The translations under genes and the position numbers were made by a program. Of a stretch of 54,152 nucleotides of DNA, positions 16,412 through 25,604 are shown one piece after another. The notes below the pieces were generated by a model. It did no database searches. It saw only the letters and a program-made list of their open reading frames with translations, and was not told the origin of the DNA. The stretch's first letter is position 1. Each line of letters begins with the position of its first letter. Source of the stretch: an uncultured Clostridia bacterium (GTDB taxonomy: Bacteria; Bacillota; Clostridia; TANB77; CAG-508); the NCBI GenBank assembly GCA_934121925.1, contig CAKOVK010000010.1, positions 1-54,152 of the forward strand. The letters run 5' to 3'.

Positions 16412-18244
16412 TTATACTGCTTCATCTTCATCAAATTGACTATTGTATAAATCTGCATAGAATCCATTTTTTGCAAGTAGTTCTTCGTGTGTTCCTTGTT
16501 CTACAATATCTCCATGATTCATTACTAATATTAAGTCTGCATTTTTTATTGTTGAAAGTCTATGTGCTATTATAAAACTTGTTCTTCCTTTCATTAAATT
16601 ATCCATTGCTGATTGTATTTGTATTTCTGTTCTTGTATCTATTGAACTTGTTGCTTCATCTAATATTAATATTTTTGGATCTGCAAGTATTACTCTTGCA
16701 ATTGTTAGTAATTGTTTTTGTCCTGCTGATACATTGCTTGATTCTTCATTTAATACAGAATTATATCCGTTTGGAAGTGTTTTTATAAAGTGATGCACAT
16801 GTGCTGCTTTTGCAGCTTCTATAACTTCACTGTCACTTGCCTCTGGTTTTCCGTATTTAATATTTTCTTTAACAGTTCCTCCAAATAGCCATGTATCTTG
16901 AAGTACCATTCCAAACATTTTTCTTAAATCTCCACGTTTAAAGTCTTTTATATTATGACCATCTACTAAAATTTCTCCACTATTTACATCATAGAACCTC
17001 ATAAGTAGTTTTACCATTGTTGTTTTACCTGCTCCAGTTGGTCCAACTATTGCAATTTTTTGTCCTTCTTTAACGTCTGCATTAAAGTCTTTTATTATTA
17101 TTTTATCTTCGTCATAGCCAAATTTAACATTTTTGAATTCTACATTTCCTTTTAGCTTACTTGTATCTATTCCTTTATCGCTTTCTTCTACTTCTTCTGG
17201 CTCTTCTAAAAATTCAAATACCCTTTCTGCAGCAGCAACCATAGATTGTAGCATTCCAGATACTTGTGCAATTTGCATTATTGGTTGTGTAAATTGCTTG
17301 TTATATTGTATAAAACTTTGTATATTACCAACTGTAATTTTTCCTTGAACTGCTAAATATCCACCTAAAACTGCTACTACAACATATCCAACGTTTCCAA
17401 TAAAGTTCATTACTGGATGCATTAGTCCAGATAAAAATTGTGATTTCCATCCAGATGAATATAGTTCCTTATTTGCTTTTTCAAATTTCTCTATTTCTTG
17501 TTGTTCTCCATTAAATGCTTTTACAATTGTATGTCCTCCATACACCTCTTCTACTTGACCATTTACATGCCCTAAATATGCTTGTTGCTTTTGGAAATAT
17601 TTTTGTGATTTTGTTACAATTTTCTTTACTATAACTGCTGATATAGGCAATATTATTAATGATGCTATTGTCATTGTTACACTAATAGATAACATCATTA
17701 CAATTATTCCTATTATTGTACATATTGATGTAATTATTTGTGTAATACTTTGGTTAAGGTTTTGAGAAAGTGTATCTATATCGTTTGTTATTACAGATAA
17801 CACCTCTCCGTTTGTTTTTTTATCAAAGTATTTCATTGGAAGTTTATTTATTTTTTGTGCTATATCATTTCTTATTTTATATGTTAACTTTTGTGCAACA
17901 GATGTCATTGTGAATCCTTGTATTAGTGAAAATAATGCACTTATTACATATAGTCCTAAAAGTGTTAATAGGATTTTTAAAATCTTTGAATAATCAATTC
18001 CGCTTCCGCCAGATAATTTACTAATTATTCCGTTAAAGATTTCTGTTGTTGCATTTCCTAATATTTTAGGTCCAACTATCGAAAAGATTGTACTTCCTAT
18101 TGCAAAAATTATTACTATTGTTATTGCTAGTTTATATTTTGATAAATAGTTGTTTATTAATTTTTTAGTTGTTGCTTTAAAATTCTTTGCTTTTGCTTGG
18201 GTATTCATCCCCGGTCTTCCTGGTCCTCCCATTGGTCCTGGCAT
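16412..18244 (-). CDS. Heterodimeric ABC exporter, catalytically complete subunit
   Basis: A 610-residue half-transporter. A Gly/Pro/Met-rich N-terminal tail (MPGPMGGPGRPG) is followed by six transmembrane helices (residues 35-340) and an ATPase domain with Walker A GPTGAGKTT, signature SAGQKQ (a variant of LSGGQ), Walker B ILILDEATSS with the catalytic Glu, and the switch His in IIAHRLST. Its ATG overlaps the stop of the upstream subunit gene (TAATG), so the two are translationally coupled. Partner residues complement the degenerate site of the other subunit, as in TM287/288-type multidrug exporters. The substrate is unknown. Confidence 0.92.
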   Translation of the reverse strand: MPGPMGGPGRPGMNTQAKAKNFKATTKKLINNYLSKYKLAITIVIIFAIGSTIFSIVGPKILGNATTEIFNGIISKLSGGSGIDYSKILKILLTLLGLYVISALFSLIQGFTMTSVAQKLTYKIRNDIAQKINKLPMKYFDKKTNGEVLSVITNDIDTLSQNLNQSITQIITSICTIIGIIVMMLSISVTMTIASLIILPISAVIVKKIVTKSQKYFQKQQAYLGHVNGQVEEVYGGHTIVKAFNGEQQEIEKFEKANKELYSSGWKSQFLSGLMHPVMNFIGNVGYVVVAVLGGYLAVQGKITVGNIQSFIQYNKQFTQPIMQIAQVSGMLQSMVAAAERVFEFLEEPEEVEESDKGIDTSKLKGNVEFKNVKFGYDEDKIIIKDFNADVKEGQKIAIVGPTGAGKTTMVKLLMRFYDVNSGEILVDGHNIKDFKRGDLRKMFGMVLQDTWLFGGTVKENIKYGKPEASDSEVIEAAKAAHVHHFIKTLPNGYNSVLNEESSNVSAGQKQLLTIARVILADPKILILDEATSSIDTRTEIQIQSAMDNLMKGRTSFIIAHRLSTIKNADLILVMNHGDIVEQGTHEELLAKNGFYADLYNSQFDEDEAV

Positions 18245-20508
18245 TATCTATCACCTCCTGCATCTTCTAGTTCTTCTTTAGATAATTGTGACATTGCAAT
18301 TTCCTTATATTGCTCGCAGTTGTTCATAAGTTCTTTGTGAGTACCTTTTCCTACAATTTTTCCTTCCTCTAGTACTATTATTTGGTCTGCATTTAGAATT
18401 GTACTAATTCTTTGTGCAACTATAATTACTGTTTTGCCAGCTGTTTGCTTTGCAAGTTCTTCTCGTAATTTGCTGTCTGTTTTAAAGTCTAATGCTGAAA
18501 AACTATCATCAAATACTATAATTTCTGGGTCTATTGCTATTGCTCTTGCTATTGATAAACGTTGTTTTTGTCCACCAGATACGTTGTTTCCACCTTGGGC
18601 AATTTCTGATTTATATTTCTTTTCCTTTGCTTCTATAAATTCTGTTGCTTGTGCAATTTCTGCTGCTTTTACCATTTGCTCATCAGACATATCTGGGTTT
18701 CCATATTTTATATTTGATTCTATTGTTCCAGAGAAAAGCATTCCTTTTTGTGGTACAAATCCTATTCTTTTTCTCAATTCTTTTTGAGATACGTTCTTTA
18801 TATTAACTCCATCTATTAGTAATTCTCCACCTGTTACATCATAAAAACGAGGTATTAGGTTTACAACTGTAGATTTTCCGCTTCCCGTGCTTCCAATTAA
18901 TGCTGTTGTTTCTCCTGGTTTTGCTACAAAGTTTATATCTTCTAGTATTTCTGTGTCTGCATCTGGATATCTAAAAGAAACATTTTTGAACTCTACATAT
19001 CCCTTTTTATCTTCTACAAATTCTTTTGTTTCTGGTTTATCTTCTATTGAAGGTTCTGTTTCTAATACATCATTAATACGTTTTGCAGAAACAGAAGCTC
19101 TTGGTAACATTATTGATATCATAGATATGAATAAGAAAGATATTACAATCTGCATTGTATATTGAATGAATGCCATCATATCTCCTACTTGCATTATTCC
19201 TTCATCTACTTTGTGTCCTCCTACCCATATAATTAAAAGCATAATTGCATTCATAACAAACATTAATGCAGGCATCATTATACTCATTGCCCTGTTTACA
19301 AATATATTTGCTTTCATATAGTCTTTGTTAGCATTATCAAATCTTTTTTCTTCTCTTTTTTCTGTGTTAAATGCTCTTATTACTGGAAGTCCTGTTAAGA
19401 TTTCTCTAGAAACTAGATTCAATTTATCTATTAAATCTTGTAGCTTTTTGAATTTTGGCATTGCTACTATAAATAAAGTTAAAATAATAAATAGTATCGC
19501 TCCTATTGCAACTCCTATTATCCATGCCATTGAGTTATTGCTACGAGCCAAAACTCTTGTAAATCCACCAATACCAATAATTGGTGCATATACTACTGTT
19601 CTAAAAAGCATTGTAAGCAACATTTGAATTTGTTGAATATCATTTGTGCTACGTGTAATTAATGAAGCTGTTGAAAATTCATTAAATTCTTTTCTTGTAA
19701 ATTGCAATACTTTTTTAAACACTTTATCTCTCAAAATTCTTCCAAGTGTAGCTGCAACCCTTGATGATAATAGCATTATTATTACTGCTGCTATCATGCT
19801 AACTAATGCTATACCAATCATTTGAAGTCCTGTTAAAATTATGTATCTATTTTGTATGTTGTCTGTATTTACTCCTATTTCTGTATACTCTTTTTTAGTT
19901 GCTTGAACAGCTGCTTGATCTACCATTGTTCCTAGTTTTTCGTCTATTTGTTTATTTATTTCTGTAATAAAATTTTCTTTTTGTTCATTTGGCATATTTT
20001 TTATTAAGTCTATTAGTGACATTTGTGCCATTACTTGTTTTTGTTCTTCTGGCATATTTAAAAGCATTTGTTCTTTCATTCCATTTGACATTTCCTCATT
20101 TTGTATAAAGTATAATGTCATAAATGGTTTTGTAATTAATTCATCTAATTCTTCTTTTTGTTCTTTATTAAGTTTATTTAGTTTATATAAATCCTGATTT
20201 TCTAGTTCTGGATAATCTTTTTGTAACTTATTATACTCCTCTTGAGATAAATTGTTTTTAGATATTAAAGTATAATTACTTAATATTTCTTCATCTTTGT
20301 CTGTAAATATTAATAAATTATCCATTTGTGATTTTCTAATTACCTCTGGTGCAACATATTCAATACCACCTGCTTGAATACCTGTATTTACTATTTTAGA
20401 TGTGTAGTCTGGAAGTGTTAAATCTGTCCACGCTTGCAAGCATAAAAGTACTACTATAAACACCACAGATAGCCATGACTTTTTTAAGTTTTTTAATATT
20501 TTTAACAT
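18244..20508 (-). CDS. Heterodimeric ABC exporter, degenerate-site subunit with large extracellular loop
   Basis: 754 residues. Helix 1 is followed by an insert of about 190 residues (35-225), largely charged and helical, before the remaining transmembrane helices; it would face outside. The ATPase domain has Walker A GSTGSGKST and signature VSGGQKQ. Walker B ends IIVFDDSFS, Asp in place of catalytic Glu, and the switch residue is Gln (VAQRIST) rather than His. These two changes are the known hallmark of the non-hydrolysing site in heterodimeric exporters such as TM287/288. A strong RBS (AAGGAGG) precedes ATG 20508. It is the first gene of the two-gene operon. Confidence 0.93.
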   Translation of the reverse strand: MLKILKNLKKSWLSVVFIVVLLCLQAWTDLTLPDYTSKIVNTGIQAGGIEYVAPEVIRKSQMDNLLIFTDKDEEILSNYTLISKNNLSQEEYNKLQKDYPELENQDLYKLNKLNKEQKEELDELITKPFMTLYFIQNEEMSNGMKEQMLLNMPEEQKQVMAQMSLIDLIKNMPNEQKENFITEINKQIDEKLGTMVDQAAVQATKKEYTEIGVNTDNIQNRYIILTGLQMIGIALVSMIAAVIIMLLSSRVAATLGRILRDKVFKKVLQFTRKEFNEFSTASLITRSTNDIQQIQMLLTMLFRTVVYAPIIGIGGFTRVLARSNNSMAWIIGVAIGAILFIILTLFIVAMPKFKKLQDLIDKLNLVSREILTGLPVIRAFNTEKREEKRFDNANKDYMKANIFVNRAMSIMMPALMFVMNAIMLLIIWVGGHKVDEGIMQVGDMMAFIQYTMQIVISFLFISMISIMLPRASVSAKRINDVLETEPSIEDKPETKEFVEDKKGYVEFKNVSFRYPDADTEILEDINFVAKPGETTALIGSTGSGKSTVVNLIPRFYDVTGGELLIDGVNIKNVSQKELRKRIGFVPQKGMLFSGTIESNIKYGNPDMSDEQMVKAAEIAQATEFIEAKEKKYKSEIAQGGNNVSGGQKQRLSIARAIAIDPEIIVFDDSFSALDFKTDSKLREELAKQTAGKTVIIVAQRISTILNADQIIVLEEGKIVGKGTHKELMNNCEQYKEIAMSQLSKEELEDAGGDR

Positions 20509-20745
20509 CTGTTCCTCCTTTTTGTATATGTATATATAATCAGCTCAAAGCTGTGTTTCCCTAACTAAAATATTGTATTAAACACACAAATATTTGTCAA
20601 GATTTTAGTATAAAGATATTAAAATAGTATTAAAAAAGTATTTATTTATGGATATTTATTTTTTTGCAATGTATTAATTTTTGACATTTTTCTTGCAAAA
20701 TGCCATAGTTTTATTATATAATATTTTTTATGAGGGAGATGGATT

Positions 20746-21597
20746 ATGTTTGGATTTAGATCAGATGGTAGAAAACTAAAAACTTTGGGGCCATTTTTTA
20801 GGGTAATACCACATGTTATGAAAACGAGAAGTGATTCTCATGTATATTACACTCAAGAGTTACCTCTTGATACATTAGATGCATATATTGATAAAAAAGA
20901 AAAGGAAGGCATTCAAATATCTTATATGACTATAATATATTCTGCACTAGTTAGACTTTTGGCAGAAAGGCCTTGTTTAAATAGATTTATTATGGATGGT
21001 AGAACATATGCTAGAAAAGGAATATATATTTCGCTTGCAATAAAAAAGAAAATGTCTGAAGAAATTGAAGAAACAACTATTAAACTTCCTTTTACAGGAA
21101 CTGAAAACATTTTTGCAGTAAAAGAAAAATTGGAAGCTGCAATTGCTAAAAATAAAGACTTATCTGCTGAAAATAGTACAGACAAACTTGCTAAATTTTT
21201 ATGGCTTGTACCAAATTGGCTTATGAAATTTATTGTTAATACTTTAATGTTTTTAGATAAACATGGAATGATGCCAAAAGCTGTAATTAAGGCTAGCCCA
21301 TTCCATACTAGTGCATTCTTAACAAATGTTGGTTCTTTAGGAATAGATGCAATTTATCATCATATATATGATTTTGGAACAACTGGTTTATTCTTAGCTA
21401 TGGGTAAAAAACAAAAAAGTTATATTTGTGAAGATGATAATATAGTTGAGAAAAAAACTATTTCTATTAAATGGGTTGCTGATGAAAGAATTTGTGATGG
21501 ATATTATTATGCAAATGCTTTAAAGCAATTTAATAGATATATGAAAAAGCCAGAACTGTTAGAAGAAAATATTATTCCAAAAGAAGATATTAGATAA
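20746..21597 (+). CDS. Chloramphenicol acetyltransferase/2-oxoacid dehydrogenase acyltransferase-like protein
   Basis: 283 residues with the acyltransferase fold of CAT and E2 components: an N-terminal strand with FRVIPHVMKTRSD, the segment FLTNVGSLGIDAIYHH in the position of the E2 active-site loop, and near the end ADERICDGYYYA. That last motif corresponds to DHRxxDG, but the catalytic His is replaced by Glu, so ordinary acetyl transfer is doubtful. No lipoyl domain is present. It may be a binding protein or act on another substrate. It is expressed on the plus strand from a TATAAT region near 20719, divergent from the ABC operon. Confidence 0.7.
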   Translation: MFGFRSDGRKLKTLGPFFRVIPHVMKTRSDSHVYYTQELPLDTLDAYIDKKEKEGIQISYMTIIYSALVRLLAERPCLNRFIMDGRTYARKGIYISLAIKKKMSEEIEETTIKLPFTGTENIFAVKEKLEAAIAKNKDLSAENSTDKLAKFLWLVPNWLMKFIVNTLMFLDKHGMMPKAVIKASPFHTSAFLTNVGSLGIDAIYHHIYDFGTTGLFLAMGKKQKSYICEDDNIVEKKTISIKWVADERICDGYYYANALKQFNRYMKKPELLEENIIPKEDIR

Positions 21598-21669
21598 AAA
21601 ATATAAGGGGCGCATTTAAATAGCGCCTCTATTGTTTTATGAGATAAATTGTAATTTGTAATTATATTC

Positions 21670-21850
21670 AAAATTAAAATATTAAAATTCAAAAAATGGT
21701 TCAGGTCATGTCACTTTCATAGAAATTGTACATCTTCTTGCTCCGCAGCGCCCTCATTAAAAATGAGATTCCCTACTGCGCTCGAAGAACAATTTCTAAT
21801 TCAAGCTAACTCCATTCACAATTTTTTTCATTTTTAATATTTTAATTTCG
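21670..21850. repeat. Dispersed repeat A, copy 2
   Basis: Matches 65-247 along its length with scattered substitutions. The stretch 21598-21935 holds no gene: besides this repeat it contains a short palindrome at about 21872-21902 whose ends are GTAGGG and CCCTAC. Confidence 0.7.
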
Positions 21851-21935
21851 GATGAAAACATGTTGCAAACGTTGTAGGGGTCGCACTCCTGGGCGAACCC
21901 TACAAACCAAAAAATAAATTTAGTCAAACAAATTT

Positions 21936-23828
21936 CTATTTTTTGAATATTCTTAATGAATTTAGTACTGTTATAAATGTTACTCCTACGTCTGCAAATA
22001 CTGCTTCCCACATTGTTGATATTCCAAATGCCCCAAGTACTAATACTATTGCTTTTATTCCTAATGCAAAATATATGTTTTGAATTATTATCTTTTTAGT
22101 TCTTTTTGATACATGTATGGCTTTGTTAAAGCTTGATAATTTTCCATCCATTATTACAATATCTGATGTTTCTATTGCTAAGTCTTGGCCATTTAATCCC
22201 ATTGATGCTCCTATATCTGCTTCTGCAAGTATTGGTGAATCATTAATTCCATCACCTATTGCGATTATAATATTTTGTTCATTTTTTAATTTTTGCAATT
22301 CTTTTACTTTTTCTCCTGGTAACAAATTGCAATGCACTTCTTCTATGCCAACTTGTTTTGCTATATTTTCTGCAATTTCTTTATTATCTCCTGTTAACAT
22401 ACAAATTTTGCTGATTCCATTCTTTTTGAATCCTTCTATTGCCTCTTTACTATCTGGTTTAACTGTATCAGAAATTACTATTGCTCCTAAATATTTTTTA
22501 TTTTTCGCAACATATACTATTGCTCCAATTTCATTACATGGATAATATTTTATTTCTTCTTTCTCTAACAATTTTGCATTTCCTGCAACAATTTCTTCTC
22601 CGTGATATTTAGCTTTTATGCCCATTCCAGCAATTTCTTTATATTCTTCAATCTCTTCTTGACTAATTTTTTTGTTTACTTTGCTTATTATACTTTTTGC
22701 TATTGGGTGGTTTGACATACTTTCTGCTACTGCCGCAATTTCTAATAACTCTTCTTCTTTAATTTTTTCTGCTAGTATTATTTTAGAAACTTCAAAATTT
22801 CCTTTTGTAATTGTTCCAGTCTTATCTAATACCATTGTATTGGCTTTTGTAAGTATATCTAAATAATTTGAACCTTTTATTAAAACTCCTTCTTTACCTG
22901 CTTTACCAATTCCTGCAAAATAGCCTAGTGGAACTGATAAAACAATAGCACATGGACATGATGTTACTAAAAATACTAATGCTCTTTTTACCCATTCTCC
23001 TAAATTTTGAAATCCTTCAAATATTGGTGGAATAAAAGCAAGCATTAATGCAAGCACAACAACTATTGGTGTATATACTTTTGCAAATTTTGTTATAAAC
23101 AATTCAGTTTTAGATTTTGTTTTGTTTGAATTCTTAACTAGTTCTATAATCTCATTAATTGCTGTGTCTTTAAACTCTTTTGTAACTTTTATTTCTATTA
23201 CATCCGATTCATTAATACATCCTGCAAAAACTTCATCATCTACTTTAACTTTTCTTGGAACAGATTCTCCTGTTAGTGCAGCTGTGTTTATGGTAGTCTG
23301 ACCATTTATTACAACTCCATCTACTGGAATTTTTTCTCCTGCTTTAACTACAATTATATCTCCTACTTTTAATTCTTCTGGTTCTACTACTTTTATTTCG
23401 TTACCTTTTTTCAAATTTGCAATTTTAGGTTTTATATTCATTAATTGAATGATTGATTTTTTAGATTTTCCTACTGCATAATCTTCAAATAGTTCCCCAA
23501 CATTATAAAATATCATAACTGCAGCAGCTTCTCCTGGTTTGTTTATAGCAAAAGCTCCAAGTGTTGCAATTGACATTAAAAAGTTTTCGTCAAATACTTC
23601 TCCTCTAAAAATATTTTTTATTGATTTTAATAAAACTTCGTAACCCGATAATATATATGATGCTACAAATAACCATGTTGCAATTTTTTCAGGCACAATT
23701 TTGAAAAATGCAATTGCAAATATTATAAGTGAAATAACAAGTTTTATTATTTCTGCTTTTAAGTTCTCTTCTTCCTCTTCATGCTCATGATCGTGTTCAT
23801 GAGCACCACAATGTTCACATTTACTCAT
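21936..23828 (-). CDS. Zn/Cd/Pb-exporting P1B-type ATPase (CadA/ZntA type)
   Basis: 630 residues. The N-terminus lacks a heavy-metal-associated domain and instead carries a short Cys/His/Glu-rich metal-binding stretch (CEHCGAHEHDHEHEEE). The CPC transport motif is at about residue 291, the phosphorylated Asp of DKTGT at about 335, then SNHPIA (P1B His-Pro) and GDGINDSP. The C-terminal helix has the TFITVLNSLRI segment typical of divalent-ion P1B pumps. It follows an ArsR/SmtB repressor gene by 17 bases under a metal-type operator, so it is a self-contained zinc/cadmium detoxification operon. Confidence 0.93.
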   Translation of the reverse strand: MSKCEHCGAHEHDHEHEEEEENLKAEIIKLVISLIIFAIAFFKIVPEKIATWLFVASYILSGYEVLLKSIKNIFRGEVFDENFLMSIATLGAFAINKPGEAAAVMIFYNVGELFEDYAVGKSKKSIIQLMNIKPKIANLKKGNEIKVVEPEELKVGDIIVVKAGEKIPVDGVVINGQTTINTAALTGESVPRKVKVDDEVFAGCINESDVIEIKVTKEFKDTAINEIIELVKNSNKTKSKTELFITKFAKVYTPIVVVLALMLAFIPPIFEGFQNLGEWVKRALVFLVTSCPCAIVLSVPLGYFAGIGKAGKEGVLIKGSNYLDILTKANTMVLDKTGTITKGNFEVSKIILAEKIKEEELLEIAAVAESMSNHPIAKSIISKVNKKISQEEIEEYKEIAGMGIKAKYHGEEIVAGNAKLLEKEEIKYYPCNEIGAIVYVAKNKKYLGAIVISDTVKPDSKEAIEGFKKNGISKICMLTGDNKEIAENIAKQVGIEEVHCNLLPGEKVKELQKLKNEQNIIIAIGDGINDSPILAEADIGASMGLNGQDLAIETSDIVIMDGKLSSFNKAIHVSKRTKKIIIQNIYFALGIKAIVLVLGAFGISTMWEAVFADVGVTFITVLNSLRIFKK

Positions 23829-23845
23829 TTTTCTCTTCCCCCATA

Positions 23846-24196
23846 TTACATTTCTTTAATGTGTTCTAATGCCATATTGAATATCATTTCAACATGTTCA
23901 TCAGAAAGTGAATAATATACAGTCTTTCCATCTTTTCTGAACTTCACAAGTTTTGCTTGTTTTAAAACTCTTAGTTGATGAGATACTGCTGACTGTGTGC
24001 TACTTATTAATTCAGCAATGTCACATACACACATTTCGTGTTCAAACAGGCAACATATTATTTTCATTCTTGTTGAATCTCCAAATACTTTAAACAATTC
24101 TGCTATGTCAAACAAGGTTTCTTCATCTGGCATTGATTTCTTTGCTTTTTCAATTATATCTGGATGTTTTACTGTACATTTTAAATCTTCTTCCAT
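23846..24196 (-). CDS. ArsR/SmtB-family metal-responsive repressor
   Basis: A 116-residue winged-helix regulator. The ELFKVFGDSTRMKIICCLFEHEMCVCDIAEL segment, shown here only by its start and end (ELFKVFGDSTR and CVCDIAEL), holds the Cys pair of the CadC-type alpha-3 metal site. SSTQSAVSHQLRVL is the recognition helix. The C-terminal helix has DEHVEMIFNMALEHI with Asp and His residues in the CzrA/SmtB alpha-5 site positions. When zinc, cadmium or lead binds, the repressor leaves its operator. A near-perfect operator overlaps the transcription start (24212-24233). Confidence 0.92.
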   Translation of the reverse strand: MEEDLKCTVKHPDIIEKAKKSMPDEETLFDIAELFKVFGDSTRMKIICCLFEHEMCVCDIAELISSTQSAVSHQLRVLKQAKLVKFRKDGKTVYYSLSDEHVEMIFNMALEHIKEM

Positions 24197-24211
24197 ATTT
24201 TCCCCTTTCTT

Positions 24212-24233
24212 TATATGAATAGTTGTTCATATA
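24212..24233 (-). promoter_or_regulatory. ArsR/SmtB-type operator
   Basis: Minus strand TATATGAACA-AC-TATTCATATA, two 10-base arms differing at one base. The form matches the known TGAACA...TGTTCA-like operators of CzrA/CadC. It covers the expected transcription start and the region just downstream. Confidence 0.85.
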
Positions 24234-24236
24234 TTC

Positions 24237-24265
24237 ATTATATGCATTAGATTTTTATTTGTCAA
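24237..24265 (-). promoter_or_regulatory. Perfect sigma-A promoter of the metal-efflux operon
   Basis: Minus strand TTGACA (24265-24260), exactly 17 bases, TATAAT (24242-24237). Both boxes match consensus exactly, as expected for a promoter held off by a repressor. Confidence 0.9.
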
Positions 24266-24381
24266 CTATATTTTACAATAAATTTGTTTTCAGACATATG
24301 CAATACACACTCCTACGAATCCCACCTCCAACATCACATATCTCACATCAAAAAACAAATTCCAATTAGGATAATTTGTCC

Positions 24382-24513
24382 AAGAAAAGTGGCTTTGCCA
24401 CACTTTTCTTCTCGCCGATTTGAGTTTCCGAATGAAATGAGGAGATTTCAAAGGCAATAGCGATTATAGCATTTTGTTGAATAGGAAAATCTTCGATTTT
24501 TCCTATTCAACAA
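24382..24513. repeat. Structured repeat B, copy 2
   Basis: Hairpin 1 at 24382-24410 (AAGAAAAGTGGC ... GCCACACTTTTCTT), the conserved centre (TTTGAGTTTCCGAAT; CAAAGGCAATAGC; ATTATAGCATTTT) and a long hairpin 2 at 24474-24513 (GTTGAATAGGAAAA with its complement). The hairpin sequences differ from other copies but still pair. Confidence 0.82.
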
Positions 24514-24516
24514 AAA

Positions 24517-24550
24517 AATCAACTTTTACTCAGAGTAAAAGTTGATTAAA
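24517..24550 (-). terminator. Intrinsic terminator
   Basis: AATCAACTTTTACT / AGTAAAAGTTGATT stem-loop right after the minus-strand gene ending at 24557. Confidence 0.8.
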
Positions 24551-24556
24551 AATTGA

Positions 24557-25036
24557 TTAGAAGTTTCTTTCAATTAAGTTTAGCAGATGTTCAAGTTCAT
24601 CATTTTTATCATTAACTATAACAATTGTTGAATTCTTTAGTTCCTTATTATTTGCAATATATTCTTCTGCTTTTTGTCTTGTTAAAAAAAGCCTAGTGTT
24701 ATTAAATTTGTCTGTAACTTTAAATATAATATTTTTCTTTTCATCATTTATATCTTTTTTACGTACTTTTTGTTCTCTTAAAAGATTTGCTAAATCTTTT
24801 AAGTAATTAAAATCGGCTTCTTTTAAATTTAAATTTTTATCTAGGTTAATTATACTTTCTAAATAAGCAAGAATTTGCTCCCATTGCTCTGTATTTGGAT
24901 TAGAATCTCGAGTAAATTCTAAAAGTAACTTTCTTTCTTTTTCATATTTTCTAAACTCTAATCTGGTTTCTTCTAATAGTTTGTTAGTTCTTTTTAGTAA
25001 TTCTAATTTTTTATTTGTTATCTCAAGATTGTTCAT
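24557..25036 (-). CDS. Coiled-coil hypothetical protein
   Basis: 159 residues. The first 110 are heptad-like charged helices (LEITNKKLELLKRTNKLLEE and onwards). The last 45 (KVTDKFNNTRLFLTRQKAEEYI, given here as NNTRLFLTRQKAEEYI) form a small domain that ends in IVIVNDKNDELEHLLNLIE. It is divergent from the XRE regulator at 25243, sharing a 206-base intergenic region, which suggests regulation by it. I do not recognise the family; the layout is reminiscent of phage or plasmid accessory proteins, but that is only an impression. Confidence 0.6.
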   Translation of the reverse strand: MNNLEITNKKLELLKRTNKLLEETRLEFRKYEKERKLLLEFTRDSNPNTEQWEQILAYLESIINLDKNLNLKEADFNYLKDLANLLREQKVRKKDINDEKKNIIFKVTDKFNNTRLFLTRQKAEEYIANNKELKNSTIVIVNDKNDELEHLLNLIERNF

Positions 25037-25242
25037 ATAATCACTTCCTATAAGTTCATTTGTATAAAAATGTTAATGTAGCACATACTACTAATTAAAT
25101 TAATAGTTTTGATAATTATATTACAATTTGTGTCAAAAATCAACATTTTTGTATATGAATTTTATTCACTTTTTACAAATGTTAGCAAATGATATACTTT
25201 GTCTGAGAGTATAATAAACAGTTATAAAAATGGGGGATAATT

Positions 25243-25584
25243 GTGAATGTTATAAAGAAAAGAGATATATTAGAAGTAATTGGAGTAAAAATACAACAGG
25301 CTAGAAAGGAAAAAGGATATACCCAAGAATATGTAGCAGAAAAAATAGAAAAATCGGTTGATATTTTAAGAAGCATTGAAAATGGCAGAAGTGTAGGAAG
25401 TGTAGAAACTTTGTTAAACATATGTAATCTTTTAGAAATAACTTTAGATTATATCTTTTCAGATTTATTAGAAAAAAAAGAAGAAATTTTAGATAAAGAA
25501 TTGTATGAAAACTTCAGAGGATTAGATTTAAAAGAAAAAGAATTGATAAATGTAATGATAGATTATATGAAAAAAAATGGATAG
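25243..25584 (+). CDS. XRE-family helix-turn-helix regulator
   Basis: 113 residues. Residues 12-72 are a canonical Cro/C1-type domain (KIQQARKEKGYTQEYVAEKI, then ILRSIENGRSV as the recognition region). The C-terminal 35 residues are acidic and helical, probably for dimerisation. The start is the GTG at 25243, preceded by GGGGGA; no ATG fits. It is transcribed away from the coiled-coil gene and ends in a bidirectional terminator shared with mgtA. Confidence 0.85.
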   Translation: MNVIKKRDILEVIGVKIQQARKEKGYTQEYVAEKIEKSVDILRSIENGRSVGSVETLLNICNLLEITLDYIFSDLLEKKEEILDKELYENFRGLDLKEKELINVMIDYMKKNG

Positions 25585-25604
25585 TAAAAACTATCCATTT
25601 TTTT
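25571..25604. terminator. Bidirectional intrinsic terminator
   Basis: AAAAAAATGGATAGT / ACTATCCATTTTTTT between the convergent XRE gene and mgtA. Confidence 0.88.
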
